The notes beneath the pieces are model-generated. The model was not told where the DNA came from. It did no database searches and saw only the letters and a program-made list of their open reading frames with translations. A stretch of DNA of 49,592 nucleotides, taken from Flavobacterium hydatis (GTDB lineage: Bacteria; Bacteroidota; Bacteroidia; Flavobacteriales; Flavobacteriaceae). Location: assembly GCF_000737695.1 (NCBI RefSeq), contig NZ_JPRM01000033.1, forward strand, positions 1 to 49,592, written 5' to 3'. This document shows, piece after piece, positions 1-9,293 of the stretch. Position 1 is the first letter of the stretch, and every line of letters begins with the position of its first letter. The position numbers and the translations under genes were made by a program.

Positions 1-2739
1 CAGACAACCCAGTTTAGAGCTGTAGTAAAAGATGGTAGTTGTGATGAAGCAACCTCTGAAATTACAACCGTTACAGTAGATTTATTAACAAAACCAATAT
101 TAGATAATTTGATTCAACCATCCTGCTCAGATGCTAATGGTAGTTTTAATATTTCTAATTATAACATTGCATACTCATATGAAGTAATTCCATCAAATGG
201 GGTAAGTATAGTCAATGATAAGGTAACTGCAAGAGTAGGTAGTTATATTGTAATAGCTAAATTAGGATTATGCAATTCATTAACATCAGACGTTATTGTA
301 CTAAAAAATTATGTATGCCCAATATTTGAAAACGGCACTATCTCATCAACGGGAGGAACAGTTTTCGAAAATATTACATCAAATGATAAAGTAAATGGAG
401 TTCCAGTAGTATTAGGAGCAACAGGAAATGCGAGCGTTGCAATATCTGGAATATGGCCAACTGGTATAACATTGGACCCATTAACAGGAAAAGTAACTGT
501 AGATGCAGGAATAGCACCAGGAGTTTATAATGTAGTTTATGAATTGTGTGATAAAATGACTCATCAAGTTTGTGCTACAGTTTCGAATGAAATCAAAGTA
601 ATATCAGTTGTTGAACCAATATTTGAAAACGGAACTATCTCATCAACAGGAGGAACAGTTTTCGAAAATATTACATCAAATGATAAAGTAAATGGAGTTC
701 CAGTGGTATTAGGAGCAACAGGAAATGCGAGCGTTGCAATATCAGGAATATGGCCAACCGGTATAACATTAGATCCATTAACTGGAAAAGTAACTGTGGA
801 TGCAGGAATAGCACCAGGAACTTATAATATAGTTTATGAACTATGTGATAAATTGACCCCAAAGGCTTGTGCCACAATTTCGAATGAAATTGTAGTAACT
901 TGTAATTCGACAGCAAATATTTCGGGTATCATTAAAAATTTACAGACTAATAATGTATTGGCAAATGTTCCTGTGACTTTGATTCCACAAAATCAAACGA
1001 CAGCTCCTATTTTATTACAAATAACTAAAAGCGATGGATCTTATAGTTTTTCAGGAATAATTCCTGGAGATTATTTGGTACAGGTACAAGATGCGAATTT
1101 AAATAGTGTTTATCAATTATATCCCGTAAATGGAAGTTTACGTTTTACAACAATAAAAAGTTGTGGTTTTCAAAAGTTTGATTTTGAATATGATCTTTCA
1201 GTATTACCTGTATTAGGGGATTATGTTTGGTATGATTTGAATGGTAATGGAATTCAAGATGAATGGTATGATGCTAATGATGATGGCATTGTTACCAAAA
1301 ATATTCCAGATGCAAACGGATCTATTGATTATAGCCAATGGGAATGGATCGATTTTAATGGAGATGGTAGTTGCAGAGGAACACTTAATGTTGGAGAGTT
1401 AAATATGGCAGGATTTGGAAACTCAAAAAGCTCAAATATTTTGATAACGGGACCAAATGGATATTTAAAAAACACGATAATAGGAATTCAAGGCTATTGG
1501 AGAGACAGACCACAATCTGCGAATCCATGGGGTGAATATAATGTGAAATTACAAATGGATTCAAATCTTGAGATACAATCTCAAGCAATAGGCAGTACTG
1601 GCTTGGTAAAGGTCATTCCAAGTAATACAGAAAAGGTAATTTCCCAAAAAACAAATAGAGGAGAAAGTTCTATGGATTGTGCTGCCACAACTCAAAGTAT
1701 AAAAACGATTACTTTGAGCGCAACAAATAGAGTTCATCTGGATTTAGATTTTGGAATCAATTGTAGCCCTTTTGTAAGCTTAATGGCTACTAATGATAAA
1801 GCAGATTTCATTGATGGAATACTAGGAGTAAAAGGTTTCTTAAATGTACTATCTAATGATACTTTCAATGGCTTACCTATAAATCCTGTAGATGTTATAC
1901 TTACAGTTGTGCCAAATGTAAATTTTAGATCAAATTCAAATGGGACTTTGGATATTTTACCAAACACTCCAGGAGGAACTTATACTTTAAGTTATACTAT
2001 TTGTGAAAAAACAAACCCTTCTAATTGTAGCACAGCCTCTGTAAGCGTATTTGTAGCTAGACCAAGTATTGCATTAGTTAAAACGGCTCATTTCAATGAT
2101 GAAAACGGGAATGGCTATGCACAAGCAGGTGAGACTATCACGTATAATTTTGTGGTGACTAATACAGGAAATGTAGCTTTGACAAAAATATTAGTAGAAG
2201 ATCCGTTAACAGGAATTATTATGACCGGAAATTCGATAGACTTAGAAGTAGGGGAAGAGGATATAACTTCATTTGTGGGGGTCTATTCTCTGTCACAATC
2301 TGATATTAATTCGGGGAGTATATCGAATCAGGCTATAGTGACGGGAACAAGTCCAAACGGAATTTTAGTAAAAGATAAATCAGATTATGGTAGTGTGTTT
2401 GATGATAATCCAACGGTATTACCAATTTCAGGATGTTCCATAAAAGTGTTCAATGCTATTTCTCTGAATGGGGATAAGATGAATGAACTATTTTATATTC
2501 AAGGATTAGAATGTTATCCTGACAATGTGGTTGAAATTTATAATCGCTGGGGAGTTTTGGTGTATGAAGGAAATCACTATAACAATGTTAATATTGCATT
2601 TAAAGGATTTTCAGAAGGGCGTGTAACAATTAAAAACTCTGATAAATTACCAGAAGGTACCTATTACTATATTTTGAAATATAAAGATAGTGAGTTCAAT
2701 ACACATCAGAAAACAGGATATTTATATCTTAGTAAGTAA
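1..2739 (+). CDS. T9SS type B sorting-domain surface protein (5' partial)
   Basis: The reading frame is open from base 1, so the start lies outside the window; the TTG at 109 is an internal Leu codon, not a start. It encodes an exported cell-surface or adhesin-like protein. Visible parts in order: two nearly identical 99-residue repeats (319-615 and from 616), a carboxypeptidase-regulatory/SdrD-B-like beta domain (about 905-1190), an SdrD-B-like segment with Asp/Asn-rich turns (LGDYVWYDLNGNGIQDE, from 1216), a DUF11-type repeat (VKTAHFNDENGNGYAQAGE, from about 2080), and a gliding-motility-type C-terminal domain (about 2432-2736) containing EIYNRWGVLVYEG and ending TGYLYLSK. That last domain is the type B signal for secretion by the type IX system. 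The PorP/SprF gene follows 62 bp downstream, the usual partner arrangement. Ligand and function are unknown. Confidence 0.9.
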   Translation, partial: QTTQFRAVVKDGSCDEATSEITTVTVDLLTKPILDNLIQPSCSDANGSFNISNYNIAYSYEVIPSNGVSIVNDKVTARVGSYIVIAKLGLCNSLTSDVIVLKNYVCPIFENGTISSTGGTVFENITSNDKVNGVPVVLGATGNASVAISGIWPTGITLDPLTGKVTVDAGIAPGVYNVVYELCDKMTHQVCATVSNEIKVISVVEPIFENGTISSTGGTVFENITSNDKVNGVPVVLGATGNASVAISGIWPTGITLDPLTGKVTVDAGIAPGTYNIVYELCDKLTPKACATISNEIVVTCNSTANISGIIKNLQTNNVLANVPVTLIPQNQTTAPILLQITKSDGSYSFSGIIPGDYLVQVQDANLNSVYQLYPVNGSLRFTTIKSCGFQKFDFEYDLSVLPVLGDYVWYDLNGNGIQDEWYDANDDGIVTKNIPDANGSIDYSQWEWIDFNGDGSCRGTLNVGELNMAGFGNSKSSNILITGPNGYLKNTIIGIQGYWRDRPQSANPWGEYNVKLQMDSNLEIQSQAIGSTGLVKVIPSNTEKVISQKTNRGESSMDCAATTQSIKTITLSATNRVHLDLDFGINCSPFVSLMATNDKADFIDGILGVKGFLNVLSNDTFNGLPINPVDVILTVVPNVNFRSNSNGTLDILPNTPGGTYTLSYTICEKTNPSNCSTASVSVFVARPSIALVKTAHFNDENGNGYAQAGETITYNFVVTNTGNVALTKILVEDPLTGIIMTGNSIDLEVGEEDITSFVGVYSLSQSDINSGSISNQAIVTGTSPNGILVKDKSDYGSVFDDNPTVLPISGCSIKVFNAISLNGDKMNELFYIQGLECYPDNVVEIYNRWGVLVYEGNHYNNVNIAFKGFSEGRVTIKNSDKLPEGTYYYILKYKDSEFNTHQKTGYLYLSK
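319..900 (+). repeat. Two tandem 297-bp coding repeats (99 residues each)
   Basis: The unit beginning PIFENGTISSTGG starts at 319 and again at 616, exactly 297 bp later and in frame. The copies differ at only a few mostly synonymous positions until they diverge near the C-terminal end of each unit (KMTHQVC versus KLTPKAC). This looks like a recent duplication of one beta-sandwich module, or a locus that changes copy number by recombination. Confidence 0.9.
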
Positions 2740-2801
2740 TTGGTGAAGAACAAATTTTAATGGCTTTACTATAGAGTAAGTATTTTTTAAAAGTAAAATA
2801 A

Positions 2802-3707
2802 ATGAGAAAATTAGTTTTAGTTTTTATGTTTTTTTCTACTGTGGGTTTTGCTCAACAAGATGCTCAATTTACACAATATATGTACAACACCATAAATATC
2901 AACCCTGCTTATGCAGGATCACGAGGAGCTCTAAGTATTTTTGGATTATACCGTACTCAATGGGTTGGACTAGATGGTGCACCTGAAACTAGTAGTTTCT
3001 CGGTAAATAGCCCAATTAATAACAGTAATCTAGGATTAGGCATATCATTGGTTAATGACAAGATTGGACCTACTAACGAAAATAATCTTTCTGTAGATCT
3101 TTCTTATACTATATCTACTTCACCAAATTATAAATTATCTTTTGGTATTAAAGTCACAGGGAATTTATTTAATCTAGATGTCAATAAATTAAACCCAGCA
3201 AATCAGGGTGATCCACAATTTCAGAATTTAGATAATGTCTTTAAGCCAAATATAGGAGCCGGAGTATATCTTCATTCAGATAAAGCATACATAGGTCTAT
3301 CAGTACCAAATTTTATCGAAACCGACCGTTATAGCGATAATGATATTGCGATATACAAGGATAGAATCAATTATTATTTTATGGCAGGTTATGTATTGGA
3401 TTTGGGATCAGAAGTAAAGTTTAAACCAGCTGGGCTTTTTAAAATGGTAGAAGGGGCTCCACTACAAGCAGATATTTCTGCAAGCTTTATACTTATCGAT
3501 AAATTTGTCGTTGGAGTGGCTTACAGATGGAGCGCTGCGTTAAGTGGCATGGTGGGATTTCAGGTTAGTAGTGGACTCTATATAGGGTATGGCTATGACC
3601 GTGAAACGACCAACTTAACCAACTTTAATTCCGGTTCACATGAAATATTCCTGCGTTATGAATTTTTTAATAAGCGCAATTCAATAACTGAACCTAGATT
3701 TTTCTAA
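2802..3707 (+). CDS. PorP/SprF family type IX secretion membrane protein
   Basis: A 301-residue outer-membrane protein of the PorP/SprF family. Members are found beside genes for T9SS type B substrates and are thought to anchor or help export them. The N-terminus is a signal peptide (MRKLVLVFMFFSTVGFAQQ), followed directly by the family signature DAQFTQYMYNTININPAYAGSRG and a TQWVGLDGAPET block. The rest has the alternating pattern of a beta-barrel, and the C-terminus ends in aromatic residues (EPRFF). The start is an ATG after an A-rich stretch, normal for this phylum. It is probably cotranscribed with the upstream adhesin gene. The call is firm at family level; the exact partner is inferred from adjacency. 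Confidence 0.92.
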   Translation: MRKLVLVFMFFSTVGFAQQDAQFTQYMYNTININPAYAGSRGALSIFGLYRTQWVGLDGAPETSSFSVNSPINNSNLGLGISLVNDKIGPTNENNLSVDLSYTISTSPNYKLSFGIKVTGNLFNLDVNKLNPANQGDPQFQNLDNVFKPNIGAGVYLHSDKAYIGLSVPNFIETDRYSDNDIAIYKDRINYYFMAGYVLDLGSEVKFKPAGLFKMVEGAPLQADISASFILIDKFVVGVAYRWSAALSGMVGFQVSSGLYIGYGYDRETTNLTNFNSGSHEIFLRYEFFNKRNSITEPRFF

Positions 3708-3830
3708 TATGTTAATTTGTTGGGGTAAATAATTGAAAAAAAGGTGAATAATATAATGACTAAAAAAGTTATTATAAAAAAAAATAATCATTTGGTTGTT
3801 GTTATTATTTATAGTTTTTTTACCAGCTGC

Positions 3831-4036
3831 AGAACCAGAAGTTAGCCAGTGGATTTTACTAGAGTTCAGGATTTTTAGGTACAATAAGGGCTCATGATTC
3901 GAACCATTTTAAGTTAGAGAAGTAATATGCTTAATACAATGGCTTGGCCATTCGAACCTTAACTTCTTAGGTGTTGATTTTGCTTGGTTTTGTGTTTTTA
4001 AAAACTGCCTGTGCCACGATGTTGCCACGAAACTTA
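3831..4036. repeat. Decayed direct repeat, copy A
   Basis: This copy shares an ordered series of blocks with copy B about 355 bp downstream: AGAACCAG.AGTTAGC, then TTTTAGGTACAATAAGGGCT (near identical), GATTCGAA.CATTTTAA, GCTTAATACA, and a terminal pair of TGCCAC hexamers (GTGCCACGATGTTGCCACGA). On the minus strand GGTTCGAATC resembles a tRNA T-arm, but the flanking stems do not pair, so it is not a tRNA. The repeat may be the residue of repeated integration events; that is inference. Confidence 0.65.
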
Positions 4037-4185
4037 GAGAAGTCATTTTTTTGTTTATTTATATCGCAGTATCAGCGTGAGCTCTTCATTTTAGATCAAT
4101 GTTGATATTTTTTTTGCAAGCTCAAAAAGAGGTGCTTATACGACAATTAAAGTATAATTGTTTTTTGAACTATTTATTTTAATGT

Positions 4186-4382
4186 TGGAACCAGTAATTA
4201 GCAAACCTGTGTTTACTGTAGCTCAAGAATTTTAGGTACAATAAGGGCTCAGATTCGAATCATTTTAATTTAGTGAAATAATATTGCTTAATACAGTTTT
4301 GAATCTAAACTTCCGAAGGCCTGATTTTATTAGGTATCTGATTTTTAAAAAAATCAAGTGCCACGGTTTTGCCACAAATCTC
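4186..4382. repeat. Decayed direct repeat, copy B
   Basis: This is the second copy of the same block order as copy A. It includes TTTTAGGTACAATAAGGGCT, GATTCGAATCATTTTAA, GCTTAATACA and GTGCCACGGTTTTGCCACAA. Small insertions and substitutions throughout show it is old. Confidence 0.65.
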
Positions 4383-4547
4383 TGATTGCTAATTGTTATA
4401 ACTTTTTTTGATGTAGTAATGTTTCGAACTTAAGCCTTTAAAAAGTTTTATTACAGTGTTTTAAGTTAGTGTTAAAATCTAAACGCACCATTTCTACATC
4501 TAATTTCATATTATTGATTAATTCAATATTATATCTTTCCAAAAATG

Positions 4548-4645
4548 TTTGAATACAGTTTCGAACCTAGACTCGTTAGGCCTTGATTTATAGGATTTCT
4601 ATTTTTCAAAAACACCATCTGCCTCGATTCTGTCATGAAAATTAA
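4548..4645. repeat. Decayed direct repeat, copy C (partial)
   Basis: A shorter, more diverged copy that retains only the second half of the unit: GAATACAGTTTCGAACC, an AGGCCTTGATTT block shared with copy B, and a CTGCCTCGATTCTGTCATGA block in the position of the TGCCAC pair. It abuts the 3' end of the SEC-C gene, so it may mark the edge of that island. Confidence 0.45.
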
Positions 4646-4689
4646 AAAGTAAACAAAAATTGTAACATTTTTGTCCTAAAGTGCTTTGG

Positions 4690-7600
4690 CTAAACAAAAA
4701 GTCCTTCACGTTTAATTTCTTGAAATGAATAAATGGGAATTTCTAAATCATGCAAATATTTTACTGGCAATTGATATGATGAAATTACAATTGGAGAAAC
4801 AGTATATCCTTTTAAATCTATATTTACTTTTTTAGAAAGTTGTTCTAAATTATTAGATATAAATTCACCTCTTTTAATATGTTTTGGTAATTGCTTTTCA
4901 AGATAGTTTTTAGAATCAAAATGAAAATCATACATAACTTTAGCCTGCTTGGTATTTTTACATTCAATCAAATAAACTATCTTTTTGGAGCTATCAATAG
5001 TTAAAATATCGATGTCTCCATAGTCTCTATCAGCATTAGGGAAAACACTTTTTCTGATTCTAATTTCATTTTCTATAACTTGCAGGGGGGTATTTTTAAA
5101 CCATTTTAAAACTTTATTTCTAAATTCATTTGATTTTATATTTAATCGCTCATTTATTACTGTAGTTATATTTGGGTTTTTAATTTCATCAACCTTTAAT
5201 GTTCCATTATAAAAAATTGCCTTTAAGTTATCTGAAGCCATTATCAAGTGTCTTGCGCTCCACATAAGGACCTCCGATTCTCCTTGTTTTAATCTTATTA
5301 TGGGTCTCCGGATGTAGGACAGTTTTCTATTAAATCGCCAGATCCACGTTTCTTTAACGTGAAGTCCTTCCGGCACATTTTCTATTTTACCTCTGGACTC
5401 TAATTCAGTAAAAGATAGAAATGCTTGTATTTCTGCCTTTGACAGGTTTGAGTTTGACGTTATTAAATCTATTAATTTATTTTCGGTGCAATACCACCAA
5501 GAACTTTCCTTCGAAAAACAGTAATTTGCCATGAACTCGGCAATCATGCCAATTTGATAAAAGTCTATTCCTAAATCTTTTTCAAACGCATTTGTAATTT
5601 TGTCATAGTAAGCTTCTTTTTCTATATCAATTTCGGAATTTTGTTCATCGGTTTGAAAATGACTATCGAAATCTTCGTTAATACCTTGAATCTCATCTAA
5701 AATTATTGATTCTTTGTAACCTGCCAAAATTGTGTCGTGAAAATCGTGATTCATTCCTAATCGCCCTGATGGTAGCAATCCCATGTCGGGATTATCTATT
5801 CCCAACACTATACTATCTTTGGTAGTTCCATAAAAGATGATCTCATTAATTAAAGCCAATAAAAAATCAACATCATCAATATTAACTTTTTTGCTGCCTA
5901 CAGGACATTCTGCTACGACATATTCTATTAAACTTCTTAAAGAATGTGAAGCTTTTACCACATTGCTGTAATCTTCGCTATATTCATTAATAACATCTTG
6001 ATACTTTTCAAAACATTTGATTCTCGCCGGCAAATCTAAATCCCAGTTGCTAGAGCTTTGGATAATGGCTTCATGTCTTAACATTAAATCGACAAGAAGT
6101 TCTTTTGCTTCATAATTATTTATATATTCCTTTAACTTAAATGTCAATGTGTTTATCAATTTAGTTAAGAAGGGAACCTTATCGGCATCGTTAATTTTTT
6201 CAGGAATCTGATATGAAAGATTCATCCATTTAATTTGACTCTCAAGTACCACCGAGACATCAGCATCTTGTATATATCTTGGTTTAGGAATAAATCTATC
6301 AAATCTTTTGAAGTCATTTGCTTTATGAGAAGTCAGCAGCATTTTTTTACTGCTGAGAGGCATTTGAGAAGCTAAGAATGTCTCTCTTTCTTCTTGACTA
6401 AATTCTATCAGTCCATAACCTTGCTGTAAAACAGTTAATGATTTTAAAATAGTATCCATTAAAATTTGTTCTCCATAATTATCCTTTCGATGTAAAGCGG
6501 AAAATATTTCAATAGGAATTTTTAGCTTTATTTTTCTTAAGTACACATCAACATCATATTTTACATTAATCTTTGCACCCTCTTCAATCTCAATTCCTGA
6601 TGTCACAAAAGATATTAGCCTTTCATCAAATGACAATATAAATTCAATTGGTAAATTGCCTAAATTTGTAAAATATGGACTTAAAGTCTCCGCAAATTCA
6701 TTTAGCCAATAAATCATAGATTCAATAAAATTGCTTCCTACTGTTCCAACACTCTGATCATAGCTAAACCAAATCGGAAAACAATAAGCTTCTAAAACTT
6801 TGCGTAATTTTCTGTTGAATATTTCTTCAGACGTATAAATTGGCGCATAATCTTTTGTTTTAATCACTGGAAGATGTCTAACTTTAGCTTCTGAATTATC
6901 TCCGATTTTATTTTCAACATGCATTACAAAATGCTTATCACTTTTTTGTGCAGATTCGGCAATTATTTCCGCTTGAGTAATAAAATCAAAACTCACTAGG
7001 TTAGGAGCTGCATCATCTGTCGGAAAAAAAGAGTCATGATTTCTTTTATACCATTGAAAATATGATAATATTGAAAACATAGGCATCATTTGTAGCTTAG
7101 CTTTGTCCGCTCTTTCTCCTGCTTTAGCATATTTCCATAAAGTTAATTCGTCTGGTTTCCAATGATTGAAAATACGCTCAAAATCAAAAAAACTAAGTGC
7201 AATTTGATATTTGGTTTCTTTTAAATATTCTATAGGATAAGAATGGAATTCATCTATTTCGTAACCTGCGAATATAGTCACTGAAAGAAATTCAGTTTCT
7301 TCGTTATTCATGCTCTTTTTAGCTAAAGCAATAGTTGAATCTGCCCTTTTTTTTAAATCATCATCCTGATTTTCTGAAATAAATCTTACGTAGGCATATT
7401 TGTTGGAATCCATCTGCCATAATGATTCGTAGTTTTTCAATTCTAGACCAAAATCAACACTATCCCACATAATATTGAGATATTTATGTGATTCATTTAA
7501 GACCATTTTTTCATAGCATGAATTTAAAACTTCAATCTGGTCTTTCAATTCTATCTGTTTTCTAATAAAAAGGTTTAGACTATACATTTGCGCGGAAGGC

Positions 7601-8382
7601 AATGCTAAATAAAATTTATCTTCAAACTGAAAAAAGGGCTTTTTTACTAATACTGTATCTTCCCCTTTGTTTTTAATCAGTTCCTGTTTGGTGGTTACAA
7701 AATGCTGTATAACATCTTCCTCAATATGTAGTCTTTTATAAATATCCTCAATGTCTTCTCTTGTAAACTCAAAGGAGCCTTTATGACTATTCACAAAATT
7801 ACTTTCTGGAAAATAAATTTCACCTCTCCAATCATCTTCAAATAGATATCTTTTAAGCCCTATGCGCTCGGCAATCATGTTGTGAACATAGAGCATAAAA
7901 TATACTCCATCACGAATTTTTAATTTCAATTCTTCAGATAAATCATTTTCCCACGCAAAAATTGAATTAAAGAGCAACTGGTTAATTGGTGTGCTGTCTT
8001 TAGCTATTCCGGGAAATACAACATTGTTGCCATTGAAAAACATAAAGTTTTCCGTTCCGCATGATTCGGCAGGGTCTTCTCTATAATCATAAGCATAGTC
8101 TTTGCCAATTAATCGCTTTACGGAATTATAATCTGTTTCTTTACCACCTTTTTCAAAGTTTGAGCAAATTAAATCTTGAATGCTTTCCAGTCTAATAAGC
8201 TTGGATTGGTTTATAGGTAATAACTGAATTAAAGAAATCATCTTTAATAATTCAGAAGCATCGTGTGTTTTGAGGTAGTTTTGAAAAGAATCTGCAGAAA
8301 ATGTCGTATTTGAATTTATACAACACTTTTTATATTTTTGACCACTTCCACATGGACATATATCATTTCTTCCAATCTTCAT
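4690..8382 (-). CDS. Large SEC-C motif protein with C-terminal PD-(D/E)XK nuclease-like domain
   Basis: A 1230-residue protein. The N-terminus is a SEC-C zinc-binding motif (CPCGSGQKYKKCC, residues 9-21). The C-terminus has the pattern of a PD-(D/E)XK nuclease: GDIDIL at about 1122-1127, then YLIECKN at about 1137-1143 (core D...ExK), followed by alpha/beta segments. The roughly 1100 residues between are mostly helical with no motif I recognise. SEC-C motifs occur on many unrelated proteins as metal or nucleic-acid/protein-binding tags, and a restriction-like nuclease fold suggests cleavage of invading DNA or RNA. It starts at ATG with SEC-C immediately following, so the N-terminus is secure. 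It stands alone, flanked by decayed repeats on one side and a phage-type remnant on the other. Its role in defence is inference. Confidence 0.75.
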   Translation of the reverse strand: MKIGRNDICPCGSGQKYKKCCINSNTTFSADSFQNYLKTHDASELLKMISLIQLLPINQSKLIRLESIQDLICSNFEKGGKETDYNSVKRLIGKDYAYDYREDPAESCGTENFMFFNGNNVVFPGIAKDSTPINQLLFNSIFAWENDLSEELKLKIRDGVYFMLYVHNMIAERIGLKRYLFEDDWRGEIYFPESNFVNSHKGSFEFTREDIEDIYKRLHIEEDVIQHFVTTKQELIKNKGEDTVLVKKPFFQFEDKFYLALPSAQMYSLNLFIRKQIELKDQIEVLNSCYEKMVLNESHKYLNIMWDSVDFGLELKNYESLWQMDSNKYAYVRFISENQDDDLKKRADSTIALAKKSMNNEETEFLSVTIFAGYEIDEFHSYPIEYLKETKYQIALSFFDFERIFNHWKPDELTLWKYAKAGERADKAKLQMMPMFSILSYFQWYKRNHDSFFPTDDAAPNLVSFDFITQAEIIAESAQKSDKHFVMHVENKIGDNSEAKVRHLPVIKTKDYAPIYTSEEIFNRKLRKVLEAYCFPIWFSYDQSVGTVGSNFIESMIYWLNEFAETLSPYFTNLGNLPIEFILSFDERLISFVTSGIEIEEGAKINVKYDVDVYLRKIKLKIPIEIFSALHRKDNYGEQILMDTILKSLTVLQQGYGLIEFSQEERETFLASQMPLSSKKMLLTSHKANDFKRFDRFIPKPRYIQDADVSVVLESQIKWMNLSYQIPEKINDADKVPFLTKLINTLTFKLKEYINNYEAKELLVDLMLRHEAIIQSSSNWDLDLPARIKCFEKYQDVINEYSEDYSNVVKASHSLRSLIEYVVAECPVGSKKVNIDDVDFLLALINEIIFYGTTKDSIVLGIDNPDMGLLPSGRLGMNHDFHDTILAGYKESIILDEIQGINEDFDSHFQTDEQNSEIDIEKEAYYDKITNAFEKDLGIDFYQIGMIAEFMANYCFSKESSWWYCTENKLIDLITSNSNLSKAEIQAFLSFTELESRGKIENVPEGLHVKETWIWRFNRKLSYIRRPIIRLKQGESEVLMWSARHLIMASDNLKAIFYNGTLKVDEIKNPNITTVINERLNIKSNEFRNKVLKWFKNTPLQVIENEIRIRKSVFPNADRDYGDIDILTIDSSKKIVYLIECKNTKQAKVMYDFHFDSKNYLEKQLPKHIKRGEFISNNLEQLSKKVNIDLKGYTVSPIVISSYQLPVKYLHDLEIPIYSFQEIKREGLFV

Positions 8383-8463
8383 TTTGATTGTATTAGTTAG
8401 CTCATAAATTTACAATAAAAATGATCTTGCTAATACAAATTCAAACTTAGACTTCACAGGTTT

Positions 8464-8675
8464 TCATTTTGCAGAGTTTTTTTGTCCCATGCAAAGTCCA
8501 TCGTCATTTACGACCTCTGCGCAGTTTTCCATAAATTTATCAAAGATACAGCAACTCTTATTGCCAAATATTTGGCATTTTTGATTTCCAGCTGTTTATC
8601 GGTGCAATACGACTGATACCAAGTTATTGCGGAGCCAATCAACACGCCGATAAGTCCAAAAAATGCTTCTGTCAT
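8464..8675 (-). pseudogene. Frameshifted remnant of a small phage-type membrane-anchored protein
   Basis: Reading leftward from the ATG at 8675 gives MTEAFFGLIGVLIGSAITWY and continues to CTDKQLEIKNAKYLAIRVAV: a single N-terminal membrane helix followed by a helical segment. That frame stops after 55 codons (RSTOP). From the same place a neighbouring frame continues sensibly as FDKFMENCAEVVNDDGLCMG and then QKNSAK before a stop at 8464-8466. The two halves read as one protein broken by a one-base indel near 8535-8545. From memory, similar small proteins occur in enterobacterial prophages, where they are about 150 residues with a VLDKF...DDGLC...GQ pattern, so this copy is also truncated. A short stretch just downstream resembles repeat copy C. 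Confidence is moderate because the homology is recalled, not searched. Confidence 0.55.
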
Positions 8676-8758
8676 TTTAGATTTAATTTAGATTCTTTCG
8701 TAATATTATTATGATAACTGCCAAGTAATATGCTTGATTTTTAAAGGTAATCGAAAAG

Positions 8759-9292
8759 CTATAACCATTGTAATTTCTCAACGATTTCAAGCTTTAATCT
8801 TGTAGCTATTTGTTTCGGAGTTTTGGCTATGTATGTTTTTGCAGAGTCCTTTTTTTCATCAGTTAATTTATTGAGGTATCTGATGCGATCATCAGTTACA
8901 TCCTGCCAATTTTCTGGTAAGTTTGTCCATATGACAGCATCAACATCAAGATTTGCAACCCATTGGGAGATATTTTCCACATATTGAAAGTCAGTAGGGT
9001 AAAAAGTATTTGACCGTTTATTAAAATAGCCAATATTTTTACTGGTTGTTCCCTCCCTGTATTTCAAATTCCCGACTGCAGAATTTAAATCGGCATAATT
9101 TGAAATGGCATAAAAGGTCTGGACCAAAGTGCCGTTTTCAGTTATAACCAGAGTTAGTCTTCCATTTTTTGAAATCCTGGCAAATTCTACAGGCAGAAAT
9201 GGACCAGATCCAGACCAGCCAAATTCTTTGTCATATTTCAGTGTTTCGGGATTCCATATGAGAGATCCCCACGCAATGATCGCAATTTTCAT
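8759..9292 (-). CDS. Gamma-glutamylcyclotransferase-like protein (last gene of four-gene operon)
   Basis: A 177-residue protein. The N-terminus MKIAIIAWGSLIWNPETL carries the Y/W-GSL motif of the gamma-glutamylcyclotransferase/ChaC/AIG2 fold, followed by GPFLPVEFARISKNGRLTLV, which is typical of an uncharacterised branch of that fold. Characterised relatives release 5-oxoproline from gamma-glutamyl amines or peptides; the substrate here is unknown. Its ATG lies one base after the stop of the metallophosphoesterase/PRTase gene, so it is almost certainly translated from the same mRNA. The close coupling suggests it modifies, or reverses a modification of, a product of the operon. Fold assignment is fairly confident; function is not. 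Confidence 0.7.
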   Translation of the reverse strand: MKIAIIAWGSLIWNPETLKYDKEFGWSGSGPFLPVEFARISKNGRLTLVITENGTLVQTFYAISNYADLNSAVGNLKYREGTTSKNIGYFNKRSNTFYPTDFQYVENISQWVANLDVDAVIWTNLPENWQDVTDDRIRYLNKLTDEKKDSAKTYIAKTPKQIATRLKLEIVEKLQWL

Positions 9293-9293
9293 A

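Larger units (their letters stand above)
3708..4689. other. Gene-free spacer with decayed repeats
   Basis: About 980 bp without a credible gene, between the PorP/SprF gene and the convergent SEC-C gene. It is AT-rich and holds the direct repeats listed separately. No complete tRNA or integrase could be recognised. Confidence 0.7.

Noticed and set aside
3885..3960. tRNA-like GGTTCGAATC on the minus strand
   Set aside because: The flanking bases do not form T-arm, anticodon or acceptor stems, and the copies differ at stem positions. It is at most a degraded target site.
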